A stretch of DNA of 64,000 nt, from positions 124,001 to 188,000 of the forward strand of contig JAHBVJ010000012.1 of assembly GCA_019637615.1 (NCBI GenBank). The letters are read 5' to 3'. The notes under the pieces are model-generated. The model searched no databases and had not been told where the DNA came from. It saw only the letters and a list, made by a program, of their open reading frames with translations. Shown here one piece after another: positions 40,447 to 50,665 of the stretch (within the stretch, counting starts at the first letter, position 1; every line of letters begins with the position of its first letter). The DNA comes from Anaerolineae bacterium (GTDB taxonomy: Bacteria; Chloroflexota; Anaerolineae; Aggregatilineales; UBA2796). The position numbers were made by a program, and so were the translations under genes.

Positions 40447-41718
40447 CTACTTGCGCACATGGTACTCGCCATGCGCGACCCATTTGTAGGAGGTCAATTC
40501 GCGCAATCCCATCGGCCCGCGCGCGTGCAGCTTCTGCGTACTTACCGCGATCTCCGCGCCCAAGCCAAACTGCCCGCCGTCGTTAAAGCGTGTAGAGGCG
40601 TTGACCATCACGGCAGACGAATCCACTTCGGCCACAAATCGAGCGGCGTGCTCCTCGTTGGCAGTTAGGATGGCGTCGGTGTGCCATGAACTGTGCTCTT
40701 GAATATGATCGAGCGCTTCATCCAACCCGCTGACCACGCGCACGCCGAGGATCAAGGCCATCCATTCGGTATCGAAGTCGTTCTCGCCCGCTGGCAGCAG
40801 TCGATCCCCATCTGGCGGCAAGATGTCCTGTGCCGACGGATGTAGCCGAAAGCTGACGCCGCTGGCACCGAGTTTTTCGACCACGCGCGGCAAGAAGGTA
40901 GCCGCAACCTGTTTATGTACCAAGATCGTGTCGAGCGAATTGCACACCGAAGGTCGCTGAACGCGCGCATTGTGGATCACGTCCACTGCCGCGTCGAGAT
41001 CGGCGGTGTCGTCCACGAACAGATTGCAGACGCCGATCCCGCCCGTGATCACAGGGATGGTGCTGTTCTCGCGGCAGAAGCGATGTAAGCCTGCTCCGCC
41101 GCGCGGGATGATCATATCGACGTACTCACTCAAGCGCAGCAGTTCCGCGATGTACTTGCGATCCGTATCCGCGATGAGCTGTACAGCATCGGCAGGCAAA
41201 CCGCAGCCCGTTAGCGCGTCGCGAATCACGTCTACGAGGATCACGTTACTGCGCAAGGTTTCCTTGCCACCTCGCAGAATCGCGACGTTGCTCGTCTTGA
41301 GCGTCAGCGCGGCGACATCGACGGTTACGTTCGGGCGCGCTTCGTAGATCACGCCAATAACGCCGATAGGTACGCGCATTTTGTGCGTGCGTAGGCCGTT
41401 GGGCTGCACCAGCGCGTCGAATTCTTCGCCTATCGGATCGGGCAGTTTGGCAACGGCACGCACATCGTTCGCAATGGCGACTAACCGCCCCTTCAGCGAT
41501 AGCCGATCCAGCAGCGCCGCATCTAGTCCATTCGCGCGGCCTTCTTCGACATCTTGTGCGTTGGCGGCAAGGATTCGCTCGCTGTGAGCATCCAACGCGT
41601 CTGCAATCGCGTATAGCGCCGCGTTTTTCTGATCTGTTGTGACGCGTGCCAGTTTGCGAGCAGCTTGCCGCGCCGTTTTGCCCATCTGGTGCAGGTCAAC
41701 CGTAGTCATGCCTAACAT
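40447..41718 (-). CDS. proA: Glutamate-5-semialdehyde dehydrogenase
   Basis: A 423-residue protein of full family length. It has the aldehyde-dehydrogenase fold with motifs LRTHKMRVPIGVIGVIYEAR, LRGGKETLRSNV, IPRGGAGLHRFCRENSTIPV and, near the catalytic Cys, VQRPSVCNSLDTILVH. The end (HARGPMGLRELTSYKWV) is the ProA signature. It reduces glutamyl-5-phosphate with NADPH in proline synthesis. The usual neighbour proB is not adjacent. Confidence 0.95.
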   Translation of the reverse strand: MLGMTTVDLHQMGKTARQAARKLARVTTDQKNAALYAIADALDAHSERILAANAQDVEEGRANGLDAALLDRLSLKGRLVAIANDVRAVAKLPDPIGEEFDALVQPNGLRTHKMRVPIGVIGVIYEARPNVTVDVAALTLKTSNVAILRGGKETLRSNVILVDVIRDALTGCGLPADAVQLIADTDRKYIAELLRLSEYVDMIIPRGGAGLHRFCRENSTIPVITGGIGVCNLFVDDTADLDAAVDVIHNARVQRPSVCNSLDTILVHKQVAATFLPRVVEKLGASGVSFRLHPSAQDILPPDGDRLLPAGENDFDTEWMALILGVRVVSGLDEALDHIQEHSSWHTDAILTANEEHAARFVAEVDSSAVMVNASTRFNDGGQFGLGAEIAVSTQKLHARGPMGLRELTSYKWVAHGEYHVRK

Positions 41719-41829
41719 ACCTTCATCTCACCTGTGAATGCCGCTGATTGTACTTTATTTTTGCGTGCTGCGGCTTTTTTACAACCTTTCTATAGATTGG
41801 CTACTTGACGCCATCATCAAATTGCTCTA

Positions 41830-41893
41830 CGATATATTTCGTAACGTAATATATTGGTGCGATATATTTCGATTGATGATATTGCGCATCAAT
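41830..41893 (+). promoter_or_regulatory. Operator-like repeats upstream of padR
   Basis: CGATATATTTCG occurs at 41830-41841 and again at 41860-41871, exactly 30 bp apart. An inverted repeat ATTGATG...CATCAAT follows (41872-41878, 41887-41893). The next 50 bases contain further ATATATCG and GATATTGCG fragments. PadR proteins bind AT-rich dyads near their own promoters, so these are likely autoregulatory operators. Confidence 0.65.
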
Positions 41894-41945
41894 ATATATC
41901 GATGAGGCATATTACGCGCCACGATATTGCGAAGCGAGGTGAACC

Positions 41946-42536
41946 ATGATCGATGAACTAAGCCGCGAACTTACCCTGTTGGAATACATGATCTTAGGCT
42001 TGATCGGCTCGGAGCCGCGCACAGGCTACGACATCATGAGCGTGTTGGAAGGCGATGCACACCGCTTGAGTGCCAGCCCCGGCTCGATCTATCCAGCGCT
42101 CAAGCGGATGGAGAAAAACAAGCTGATCGCGGGACAGGTGGAAGTCGTCCATGAAACCCGTCCGCGCAAAACGTACAGCATCACGCCGCTGGGTGAAACA
42201 CTGCTTGACCGTTGGGTGCGCAGCCCATTGCCTGTGATCGGGTATCGCGAAGAATTCGAAGTGTTCATGACACGCTTCTTATTCACTGCCAACCGCCTGA
42301 CGCCTAACGAACTGATCGAGTGGCTGGACACCTGTGAAAAAGCGATTGAACAGTACAACGTTCCGCGTCGGAATTTCTTGGAAATGCTGCGTTCTACTGC
42401 ACCGATCCACCAACAACTCGTATGGGAAGCCAAGTTGATGGAACTGAATATGCAGCGTGAATGGGTCAAAATAGCGCGCGAACGAATCCACGCCGAATAT
42501 CAGAAGCAACTCATCAGCGAAACGAACAAGCAGTAA
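41946..42536 (+). CDS. PadR family transcriptional regulator
   Basis: A 196-residue protein. Residues 5-90 form the PadR winged helix: LLEYMILGLIGSEPRTGYDI, then ASPGSIYPALKRMEKNKLIA and the wing RKTYSITPLGE. The C-terminal half is the helical dimerisation domain (PadR C). It lies behind repeat-rich operators and 17 bases before the V4R gene. The pair probably forms a small sensing unit. Ligand unknown. Confidence 0.9.
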   Translation: MIDELSRELTLLEYMILGLIGSEPRTGYDIMSVLEGDAHRLSASPGSIYPALKRMEKNKLIAGQVEVVHETRPRKTYSITPLGETLLDRWVRSPLPVIGYREEFEVFMTRFLFTANRLTPNELIEWLDTCEKAIEQYNVPRRNFLEMLRSTAPIHQQLVWEAKLMELNMQREWVKIARERIHAEYQKQLISETNKQ

Positions 42537-42553
42537 GAAAGGGCACCACAATC

Positions 42554-43210
42554 ATGACCACAGCGGCAAAACCAGCCATCCAACTAAGTGGGCTGTACTA
42601 TCCTAACCGTATGGCGCGGCTGTTGTTCACCTCATTAGAGGAAATTATGGGCAAGAACGGCATCAACGCTCTGTTACATCTGAACAACCTTGATCAGTTT
42701 ATCGACAACTATCCGTCCGATTCGCTCGAACGGCAGTTTGACTTCGCGTATTTCACAGCAATGCATATCGCGCTCGAAGATATGTACGGTGTGCGCGGTG
42801 GGCGTGGTCTTGCCTTGCGGGCAGGGCGTGTATGCTTTTCGCAGGGATTGAAAGGATTCGGAGCGTTGGCAGGGGCGGGCGATCTGGCCTTTAAGGTGCT
42901 ACCGCTGCACATGAAGCTCAAGATCGGGCTACCTGCGCTGGCGACCCTGTTCACCAACTTCAGTGACCAGCGCAGCGAAGTTGTCGAACACGATGATCAT
43001 TACGTCTACATCATGTATAAATGCCCATGCTGCTACAATCGCAAAACTGATAAGCCAGTCTGCTATACAGGGGCGGGCGTTTTGCAGGAAGGGTTGCGAT
43101 GGGTGAGCGGAGGGCATGAATTCCGCGTCATGCAAACCAAGTGCCACGCGATGGGCGACGAATTCTGTGAATACACCGTCTGGAAAGACCCCATTCCAGT
43201 GCAGAAGTAA
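42554..43210 (+). CDS. V4R (4-vinyl reductase) domain protein
   Basis: A 218-residue protein, start at ATG 42554. The V4R domain spans about 100-210. It has the Cys-rich motif YKCPCCYNRKTDKPVCY, the LRWVSGGHEFRVMQTKCHAM core and a DEFCEYTVW end. Such domains bind small hydrocarbons or tetrapyrrole precursors; BchJ is an example. It is co-oriented with the PadR gene. Here it is more likely a ligand sensor than an enzyme, but this is inference. Confidence 0.8.
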   Translation: MTTAAKPAIQLSGLYYPNRMARLLFTSLEEIMGKNGINALLHLNNLDQFIDNYPSDSLERQFDFAYFTAMHIALEDMYGVRGGRGLALRAGRVCFSQGLKGFGALAGAGDLAFKVLPLHMKLKIGLPALATLFTNFSDQRSEVVEHDDHYVYIMYKCPCCYNRKTDKPVCYTGAGVLQEGLRWVSGGHEFRVMQTKCHAMGDEFCEYTVWKDPIPVQK

Positions 43211-43400
43211 ATGACAAGGATATGGCGTGCTCAGGAACTAGCGCTGAGAACGCCTAATCCAACGAGCGGTATTACCATTGTGTCTGCATCAGCAGAATCA
43301 GCCGCGATACAAAGCGTATCAATTTGTGATGTGAGCACTGTCAATCACAATAGTATACTGTGAGCAGTCAATGGCAGGATGACACGAGGAAAACAGCGAC

Positions 43401-43796
43401 ATGCCAGTGCAGGTGGTTTGGGATGACAAGGCACATACGCGGTTACGCCAGATTTATTTCGGCACGATAACCATAGACGACTATATCCAAGCGACCGACG
43501 AGATCGTGCGGCTGGCAAAACCTGTGTCACATGCGGTACATACCATCATTGATCAGACCCAAGCGCTTTCCGCATCAAGTGTATTGCTGCCCATCCTGCG
43601 CTATGCTAATAAACACATGCCACCGAATCTAGGAGTACGCGTAATTGTTGGAACCAACATGTTTACACGTGCCCTTGTCGATTTAGGGCATCGTGTTGTT
43701 CCTCGGCTTGTTCAGCATCTCTACTTCGCAGACAGCATCGAGGATGCCCTTGCTTTTATCGAAGTTCATGGAGAAGAAATGCGGAAGGTAAGCTGA
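43401..43796 (+). CDS. STAS/SpoIIAA-like small protein
   Basis: A 131-residue soluble protein behind GAGGAA. Alternating strands and helices (IYFGTITIDDYIQATDEIVR, HTIIDQTQALSAS, RVIVGTNMFTRALVDLGHRV) suggest a SpoIIAA-like fold of the kind found next to GAF kinases in Chloroflexota. It precedes the 1066-residue kinase. Upstream, GTGAGCA...GTCAAT occurs twice (43331, 43360). Function unknown. Confidence 0.5.
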   Translation: MPVQVVWDDKAHTRLRQIYFGTITIDDYIQATDEIVRLAKPVSHAVHTIIDQTQALSASSVLLPILRYANKHMPPNLGVRVIVGTNMFTRALVDLGHRVVPRLVQHLYFADSIEDALAFIEVHGEEMRKVS

Positions 43797-43939
43797 TATG
43801 GCACGAAAGCGCTCAGAGTAATCCGATTCGAATAATGTTCGTCCAAAAACTATACTACAATGAATATTGAAAACAGACGGTGCATCGCGTTTGAGACAGC
43901 ACGACGCCATGCGTACTGAATTATCTGGATTGCGCGTGA

Positions 43940-46900
43940 ATGAATAGCAACCTTCAAACGCTACACCAATTGCAGCTAGATTTCCGCCAAGCTCAAACGC
44001 CGGAAGCGTTGATTGAGGTGATGAGACAAACACTCACGCTTCTTTTGCCTTCGATAATCAACACGCAATTTATCTATCCAGCGGACAAGATCGCGCTGCC
44101 TAACCAACCGTTGCTTGTTCAAGACGCCTTGGGCACCAAACTCCCACAAGTAAGTGATGATGAACAGCAAATCGTCGTTCCCATCACGCGTTTTAACGTG
44201 GTCAGTACCATCTTCCTCGCACAGGCTTCGAGTCCACTATCGATACAAGATGTTGCGATGCTGGTGCTCCTCGGACGCGTGATGACCGATAACTTTGAGC
44301 GGTTGACATGGCCGTTGTCACCTACCATCTATCGTCAGATTGTGGACGAGGGTGGGATACCATTTGATGTGGTGGACGACAAGTTGAATATTACCTATGT
44401 TAATGCCGCGTGGTTGCAGTTATACGGCTATGAATCGCCTGATCAAGTAATCGGCAAACCTGTCAGCGATCTATATTTTTCAATAAACATCGATGATTTG
44501 CCCGAACAATTTTCTTTTTCAAAATCCGATCCGTTTGCTACATGGACGGGCGATGTCATCCACAGGGATATCAGCGGGCGCGAACTTCCCCTACAGATAT
44601 TTATCTTCCCTCTGCGGGATGTGTCCAAGAACGTACCTACCCAATGGGGATCATTTAAGCTGAGTATCCGCGAACAAAATGCGCTGATGGAATCCTTGGA
44701 ACAACAAGCGCGGCGGTTGCGGGCAGCCGTTGAAGTAGCACGCGTGACGATTGTGCAACAAGAACTAGATCCAATGCTCCGCGAGATCGCCTTGGTAACA
44801 CAGCAGTTGTTCAATTACGATTTGGTCGCGATTGGGCTGCTAGAAGGCGCACGCATCGTAATTAAGGGACTTGCCATGATCGATGGCAAACCCGTCCGCT
44901 TGGTCAAGGATTTCGCGCTTGATGAGAGCAGCCTGAATGGCTACGTTGCGAGTACGGGTAAGGCAATCATCGCCAACAATGTGCGTCAAGAACCACGTTA
45001 TCTGCCGCAGGTCGAGACGCCCATGATCAACGCTGAATTAGTCGTGCCCATGAAGATCGGCGGGCGGGTGATCGGCACGTTCACGGTCAGCAGTTCGCAT
45101 CAAAACGAGTTTAACGCTGTCGATGAAGAGACATTTCAGGGCATCGCGGATCAGATAGCCGTTGCGGTGGAGAACATGCGGCTATTAGCAGCCGAGCGGC
45201 GGCGCATCCAAGAATTGAGTGTTGTCAACGAAATCAGTCGCCTAATCATGGCGTCATCCTACGAACTGGAACCCATGTGGGAACCCATTTATGAGCACAT
45301 GCGCACGTTATTTACGCTGTCTACCTTCTACGTGATGTTGTATGACCAGCCGTCGGACACATTGCAGTTTGCGTATTTGGTGGACATGGGGCGCGTGATG
45401 TCATTTATGCAGCCCGTGCCAGTAAGTGGATTGAGTGCTGAAGTCATCCGTCAAGGAAAAACAGTGCGCTATGACGATTTACAGCGCGATGGTGACCATC
45501 TGCGACAGCAGGGCGTCATTCCGCGTCGATTTGTGGATGATTACGGGTACACGCGCTCATGGCTAGGCGTGCCATTACGGGCGCGTGATAATTCGCTGCT
45601 TGGCATGATCAGTATTCAAAGCTATGAGCCGTACGTGTTCACCGAAGGTGACGAGCGTTTGCTCTCGACCTTGGCGGCACTGATCTCGCTGGCAGTGGAA
45701 AATTCACGCTTGTTCGGGCGATTAAGCGACACCGCCTCACGCCTAGAAAAACGTGCCCAACGTTTGGAATTCCTTGCCCAACTTGGGACGCTCCTATCCT
45801 CTTCGCTTGACCGCGAATATGTACTCAATAAGGCCGCCGAGCAGATCGTTAAGTTGATGGATGTAGATCACTGTGGCATGGTCATACTGGACGATGCTCA
45901 CAATTACGGGATTGTAATAGCAGAATATCCCAACGAGAACATGACAGGCAGCAAGATTCCTGTGCGCAACAATCCGATTTACGAGAGTCACAAGGTTCGC
46001 GACCACGTCATCTACGATACCGCTGTGGAAACTGGCCCACTGCGCGACCTGTTGGTATCGCAAGGCATCAATATGATGCTAGTGAGTCGCATGATGGGCA
46101 AAGATCGCCTGCTCGGCTCTATCGGGCTGGATATGATGCAGCGTCAGCGCGAATTCACTGAGGAAGACATCGATCTATTCCGTATTATTGTGCATCAAGT
46201 GGCGCTAACGATTGAAAACACCGACCTATACGTAAAAGCCCTTGCCGCCAGTGAACTGAAGAGTCAATTCCTCGCCACCATGAGCCACGAACTGCGTACC
46301 CCCATGAATGCCATCATCGGTTACACAGAAATGGTTCTGACTGGCCTCTATGGGCCGCTAACGGATACACAGCATGACCGTTTGCAGCGCGTGTATGGCA
46401 ATGCCAAAAGTCTGCTCGACCTGATTAATGACGTGCTCGATCTATCCAAGATCGAATCGGGCAACATGCGTCTGGATATTACATCGGTAGAAGTCGTTCC
46501 TTTGGTCATCAACGCGATCAGCAATGTCGCACCGATTGCAGAAGCCAAGAAACTACGCATCACGACTTTTGTCCCCGATTATGAGGTGACAATCATGGCG
46601 GATGCGCAGCGATTGCGGCAGATTATGCTCAATCTACTGAGTAATGCGGTCAAATTTACGCGAGAAGGCGGCATCATCGTGCGCGCATATACCTTTAGTG
46701 TTGTACGAGGTAAACTTCCCCCCGGCACGCCGATTGACGTTGATCTTGACGACGGTGAGTGGGTTGCCTTGGCAGTTGAAGATACTGGCATTGGCATTGA
46801 GAGTGATAACTTCGAGCTGATCTTTGACGCATTCAGACAGTTGGATGGCTCATCGGTGCGGGAATATCCGGGCACAGGACTTGGGTTAACCATCACGAAG

Positions 46901-47140
46901 CAGTTGGTAGATATGCACCGAGGGCAGATTTGGGTCAAGAGCGAACCCGGCGTCGGATCGGTCTTTACGGTGGTGTTGCCGATGAGACTACCGACCGAAG
47001 CGGATGACATCAACGATAATACCAAGCAAACCGATCTTCCCGCCCCATCTTCGGGTAGGGAAGCCGACAAGCAACCCAAGCCACCTCCATCCATTGGGAC
47101 GACTGGTTGGGGGAAGAATCGCCATCCCCCTGTTCATTAG
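43940..47140 (+). CDS. PAS-GAF sensor histidine kinase
   Basis: A 1066-residue soluble protein without clear membrane spans. A short N-terminal region is followed by a PAS domain (about 125-230), three GAF domains (about 255-415, 425-590, 610-760), HisKA with H783 (TMSHELRTP), and HATPase_c with MLNLLSNAVKFTREGG, EDTGIGIESDNFE and YPGTGLGLTI. No receiver domain is attached and none lies beside it. The signal is probably cytoplasmic: a small ligand, light or redox. It is convergent with a second kinase 15 bases away. Confidence 0.85.
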   Translation: MNSNLQTLHQLQLDFRQAQTPEALIEVMRQTLTLLLPSIINTQFIYPADKIALPNQPLLVQDALGTKLPQVSDDEQQIVVPITRFNVVSTIFLAQASSPLSIQDVAMLVLLGRVMTDNFERLTWPLSPTIYRQIVDEGGIPFDVVDDKLNITYVNAAWLQLYGYESPDQVIGKPVSDLYFSINIDDLPEQFSFSKSDPFATWTGDVIHRDISGRELPLQIFIFPLRDVSKNVPTQWGSFKLSIREQNALMESLEQQARRLRAAVEVARVTIVQQELDPMLREIALVTQQLFNYDLVAIGLLEGARIVIKGLAMIDGKPVRLVKDFALDESSLNGYVASTGKAIIANNVRQEPRYLPQVETPMINAELVVPMKIGGRVIGTFTVSSSHQNEFNAVDEETFQGIADQIAVAVENMRLLAAERRRIQELSVVNEISRLIMASSYELEPMWEPIYEHMRTLFTLSTFYVMLYDQPSDTLQFAYLVDMGRVMSFMQPVPVSGLSAEVIRQGKTVRYDDLQRDGDHLRQQGVIPRRFVDDYGYTRSWLGVPLRARDNSLLGMISIQSYEPYVFTEGDERLLSTLAALISLAVENSRLFGRLSDTASRLEKRAQRLEFLAQLGTLLSSSLDREYVLNKAAEQIVKLMDVDHCGMVILDDAHNYGIVIAEYPNENMTGSKIPVRNNPIYESHKVRDHVIYDTAVETGPLRDLLVSQGINMMLVSRMMGKDRLLGSIGLDMMQRQREFTEEDIDLFRIIVHQVALTIENTDLYVKALAASELKSQFLATMSHELRTPMNAIIGYTEMVLTGLYGPLTDTQHDRLQRVYGNAKSLLDLINDVLDLSKIESGNMRLDITSVEVVPLVINAISNVAPIAEAKKLRITTFVPDYEVTIMADAQRLRQIMLNLLSNAVKFTREGGIIVRAYTFSVVRGKLPPGTPIDVDLDDGEWVALAVEDTGIGIESDNFELIFDAFRQLDGSSVREYPGTGLGLTITKQLVDMHRGQIWVKSEPGVGSVFTVVLPMRLPTEADDINDNTKQTDLPAPSSGREADKQPKPPPSIGTTGWGKNRHPPVH

Positions 47141-47155
47141 CGAATTTGCGAAGGT

Positions 47156-48787
47156 TCAGCCTAGCGGCAGCAGCATGGTGAACGTCGCACCGTGTCCGGG
47201 CGTGCTGACACAAAATGCCCGTCCGCCGTGCTTTTCCGCCACGGATTTCACCAGCGCTAACCCTAATCCTGTACCGTGTACCTTTTCAGTGGCACGCACA
47301 CGGAAGAAACGCTCAAAGAGCCGTCCCTGTGCTTCTAGCGGGATGCCGGGGCCGTTATCCTCTACCGAAAGCGCCAATTGATTGTCTTGCAGTGTAGCGC
47401 GGATACCGATGACACTGCTCGTCGCTGTATACTTGTGTGCATTGGAGAGCAAATTCATCAAAGCGCGATATAGCCAGCGCTCATCACCATTCATCATCGG
47501 TAAACCCGGTTCAACCGAGATCGTTAGTTCCTGTTCTTTGCGAGCCAGCACAGTACGAATATCGATTACGCAGCGCTCCACCAATTCGGGGATGCTGATC
47601 GGCTCGTGACGGAAATCCACACCGCTTTCAACGTGCTCCAGATTCAACAGGTCATCGATCAGGTCTTGCATCCGATTGATGCCCATCAGCGCGATGTTGA
47701 ACACTTCATGATCGGAATTGGTGGGGTTCTTCCAGTTCCGGCTCAACATGGTCAATGCGCTCAAGGTCACGCCGAGAGGATTGCGCAGATCATGAGCGGC
47801 CTGCTGTACGAATTGCAGACGCGCGCGTTCAGCTTCCTTGATATGCGTGATGTCTTGGAAGACGGTCACCCAACCCTCGGTACGCTCTTCTTCGAGGGGC
47901 ATCTGCGAATAGACCGGGGACATGATCATCAACAAATAGCGATCCCCTTCCAGCGGCAGATCGAATCGTACATCGTTCGGACGCGCCTCTAGGACGGTTT
48001 CAAACTGCTGAATCCCCTGCTGGAATTTCTCGCGGATCAGGGCGGGCAGCGTGGTCTCGTCCAATGGCTTACCAATGACCGCTTCGGCTTCCAGATTGAA
48101 CAGTTTCTCGGCAGCCTGATTAAACAGCGTGATATTGCCCGTCACGTCGGCGGCAATGATGGCGTCAGCGGTGGAATGCAGGACGGCTTCTAGGCGGCTT
48201 TGTTCGCGTCGAGCGGCTTCAAACAAACGTGCGTTATCGATAGCAATCCCGACCTGATCGGTAACGAGGCGGATGATGGTCAGTTCTTCTTCGGTGAAGT
48301 CATATGGCTGGTGACTCATCACGCTCAGAACGCCGATCACCTTGCCGCGTACGCGCATCGGAGCCAGCACCATCGCCTTGGTGTTTTCGCGCGCGAAAGC
48401 AGGCACGTAAAGGCGTGGATCGTCTTTCACATCGCCACGAATGACGACCAGCTCGCCACTGCTGACAGCGTACCCCGATAGCCCATGTCCCAACTTGATG
48501 CGCATGGGATTCGAGACAAAATCGTAGGTCAGGCCGTGCTGCGCCCGCATGACCAATTCACCAGCTTTTTCATCAACTAAACTGATGCCGCTGCTTTCCA
48601 CGGGAATCACGGATAGCACGGCTTCCATCGCGGTCTGCAAAGTCTGGTTGAGATCAAGGGTTTGGCTGACGGCGGCAACGACAGAGTTGATCGCGGCAAG
48701 CTGTCCGGTTTGCCGTTTGATTCTGTCTATTAGAGCGCGCTGGGCGACCGGGCGTTTACGTTTGGTAGGCTTCTCCGTTGTGTCCAT
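47156..48787 (-). CDS. GAF-PAS sensor histidine kinase
   Basis: A 543-residue soluble protein. A short basic N-terminus leads to a GAF domain (about 30-190), a PAS domain (about 200-310), HisKA with H332 (QAAHDLRNP) and HATPase_c (LMNLLSNAHKYTATS, VEDNGPGIPLEAQG, HGTGLGLALV). It is similar in design to the convergent 1066-residue kinase but with one GAF. No adjacent response regulator. The signal may be a cytoplasmic ligand. Confidence 0.85.
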   Translation of the reverse strand: MDTTEKPTKRKRPVAQRALIDRIKRQTGQLAAINSVVAAVSQTLDLNQTLQTAMEAVLSVIPVESSGISLVDEKAGELVMRAQHGLTYDFVSNPMRIKLGHGLSGYAVSSGELVVIRGDVKDDPRLYVPAFARENTKAMVLAPMRVRGKVIGVLSVMSHQPYDFTEEELTIIRLVTDQVGIAIDNARLFEAARREQSRLEAVLHSTADAIIAADVTGNITLFNQAAEKLFNLEAEAVIGKPLDETTLPALIREKFQQGIQQFETVLEARPNDVRFDLPLEGDRYLLMIMSPVYSQMPLEEERTEGWVTVFQDITHIKEAERARLQFVQQAAHDLRNPLGVTLSALTMLSRNWKNPTNSDHEVFNIALMGINRMQDLIDDLLNLEHVESGVDFRHEPISIPELVERCVIDIRTVLARKEQELTISVEPGLPMMNGDERWLYRALMNLLSNAHKYTATSSVIGIRATLQDNQLALSVEDNGPGIPLEAQGRLFERFFRVRATEKVHGTGLGLALVKSVAEKHGGRAFCVSTPGHGATFTMLLPLG

Positions 48788-48873
48788 TGCTCTTTCTCAA
48801 CGCAAAGTTTATGAAAGTAGTGTAACACAGAACCGCAACTTGCAAAAATCTTGTAAAGGCTTTTTAACAGTCT

Positions 48874-49158
48874 TTATCTTAGAAATCCAAGCAAGTAGGC
48901 AACTGTAAAAGTGACAAGTAATATGACTAGCATCACTAGCCATGCCTTGGCACGACCATCGAGGAAGAACGCAGGCAATTCCGCCCCATCCGTAACGACA
49001 TTCCCATCCTGATCAAGTGACAGGCGGGCAAGTTGGTCATTTCTTATTAAAGTAGCATGGACGCCTGTTTGCTCTACGACGCTCCAGCCTGCACGCACGT
49101 AATCCCAGACCCGTGCCTCTAATTTGGCGCGTTCTGGGTAAGGACTTTTCTGATCCAT
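48874..49158 (-). CDS. C-tail-anchored membrane protein
   Basis: A 94-residue protein, start at ATG 49158 behind GGGAG. The first 68 residues are soluble (VWDYVRAGWSVVEQTGVHAT, then LSLDQDGNVVTDG). One span lies at about 72-92 (WLVMLVILLVTFTVAYLLGF). The longer frame to 49269 lacks a ribosome site. Function unknown. Confidence 0.6.
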   Translation of the reverse strand: MDQKSPYPERAKLEARVWDYVRAGWSVVEQTGVHATLIRNDQLARLSLDQDGNVVTDGAELPAFFLDGRAKAWLVMLVILLVTFTVAYLLGFLR

Positions 49159-49308
49159 ATAGACTCCCATTGTGTATCGAAAGTTCCGGTGTGTGTGGAT
49201 TTTACCAAAAAGTGAAATCCCATTTGGTTTTTCGTGCATTCTTTCACAATGTGTTATACAATCGCCCACCGTACATTATTTCCCAACCAAGCTAGTTAGG
49301 GTTACATC

Positions 49309-50592
49309 ATGCGAATTACGGTGCTCACGATGGGATCGCGTGGCGACGTGCAGCCTTATCTCGCGCTGGCACAAGGGTTATTGGCAGCGGGACACGATGT
49401 CAAGCTAGTCACTGCGTCCAACTTTCGCCCCTTAGCAGAAAGCCTCAATATCCCGTTCGTGCCTGTTTCCGCCAACGTGGTTGAGTTGATGCAGAACGAG
49501 ATGGGTTTGCAAGCGATGGAAAGCCGCAACCCGATCGGATTCCTGAGCAAGATGTTTGAGCAAGTCGAACCGGTTATGCAATCCATGACACAGGAAATCC
49601 TCGCGGGTTGCGAAGATGCCGATCTGGTTGTGGTATCGAGCCTCGTCCTGTTCGTGGCACAGGCCATCTACGATGCACGTGGCATCCCATTCGTCGCTGC
49701 GTATCCACAACCGCTGCTACCCACGCGCGATTTTCAAAGCATCGCGGCCCCGCCCGCGCCAGCATGGCTGCCATTCAAGAGCATGTATAACTGGTGGTCA
49801 CATTACCTCGGTTTACAGGTGCTTTATCAAATCCTCCGCAAGCCAGCCAACAGGGTGCGTAAAGCAGTCTTCAACCTGCCGCCCATGCCTCTGATCACCT
49901 CACTGGCACCGATTTATAGAGGCGATCAGCATGTCTTGTACGGTTATAGTCGGCACGTCATCCCTGCCAGCCACGATTTGCCCTCCAACGTTCACCTCAC
50001 GGGCTACTGGTTTGTGAAGTCACCCGCGTGGCAACCTCCTGACGACCTTGTGCGCTTTCTAGACGCGGGTTCCGCGCCCATTTATATCGGGTTCGGCAGC
50101 ATGACCGACCGCGATCCCGAAATGCTCACCACCATGATCATCGAGGCGCTCAGAACGACCGGACAGCGCGCGGTGCTGCTGAGTGGCTGGAGCGGGATCG
50201 GGCAGATGACACTGCCGGACAATATCCATGTAACCGATTCGACCTCGCATGAATGGCTGCTCCCACGCATGGCGGCGGCGATACATCATGGCGGCGCAGG
50301 TACGACAGCCGCTAGTCTGCGGGCAGGCATCCCAACTGTGATTGTGCCGTTCATCGCGGATCAGCCTTTCTTTGGCGAACGTGTCCACAAGTTGGGCGTT
50401 GGCCCGCGCCCGATCCCACGTAAGGAACTAACCGCTGCTGCGCTTGCCAACGCGATCCATACCGCCGTACATGATCAGCAAATATGGGATAACGCGGCAT
50501 TGCTCGGTGATCGCATCCGCGCGGAGGATGGTGTTGGCGAAGCAGTCCGCGTGATCGAGCAGTACGGCACAGCGCTTCGTAAACACGCATAA
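49309..50592 (+). CDS. UDP-glycosyltransferase (family 1, sterol-glucosyltransferase-like)
   Basis: A 427-residue GT-B protein. The N-terminal fold opens MRITVLTMGSRGDVQPYLAL. The C-terminal donor-binding domain has IYIGFGSMTDRDPEML and the signature HHGGAGTTAASLRAGIPTVI with DQPFFGERV. This family adds UDP-activated sugars to lipids, sterols or small hydrophobic compounds. The sequence is full length. It precedes an alpha/beta hydrolase, perhaps in the same unit. Acceptor unknown. Confidence 0.85.
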   Translation: MRITVLTMGSRGDVQPYLALAQGLLAAGHDVKLVTASNFRPLAESLNIPFVPVSANVVELMQNEMGLQAMESRNPIGFLSKMFEQVEPVMQSMTQEILAGCEDADLVVVSSLVLFVAQAIYDARGIPFVAAYPQPLLPTRDFQSIAAPPAPAWLPFKSMYNWWSHYLGLQVLYQILRKPANRVRKAVFNLPPMPLITSLAPIYRGDQHVLYGYSRHVIPASHDLPSNVHLTGYWFVKSPAWQPPDDLVRFLDAGSAPIYIGFGSMTDRDPEMLTTMIIEALRTTGQRAVLLSGWSGIGQMTLPDNIHVTDSTSHEWLLPRMAAAIHHGGAGTTAASLRAGIPTVIVPFIADQPFFGERVHKLGVGPRPIPRKELTAAALANAIHTAVHDQQIWDNAALLGDRIRAEDGVGEAVRVIEQYGTALRKHA

Positions 50593-50665
50593 CTATGCTT
50601 GCGTCGACTTGAGGCGCTCGTTACGATAACACTTACTCCATAGAACAACAGACAAAGGGTGTGTG

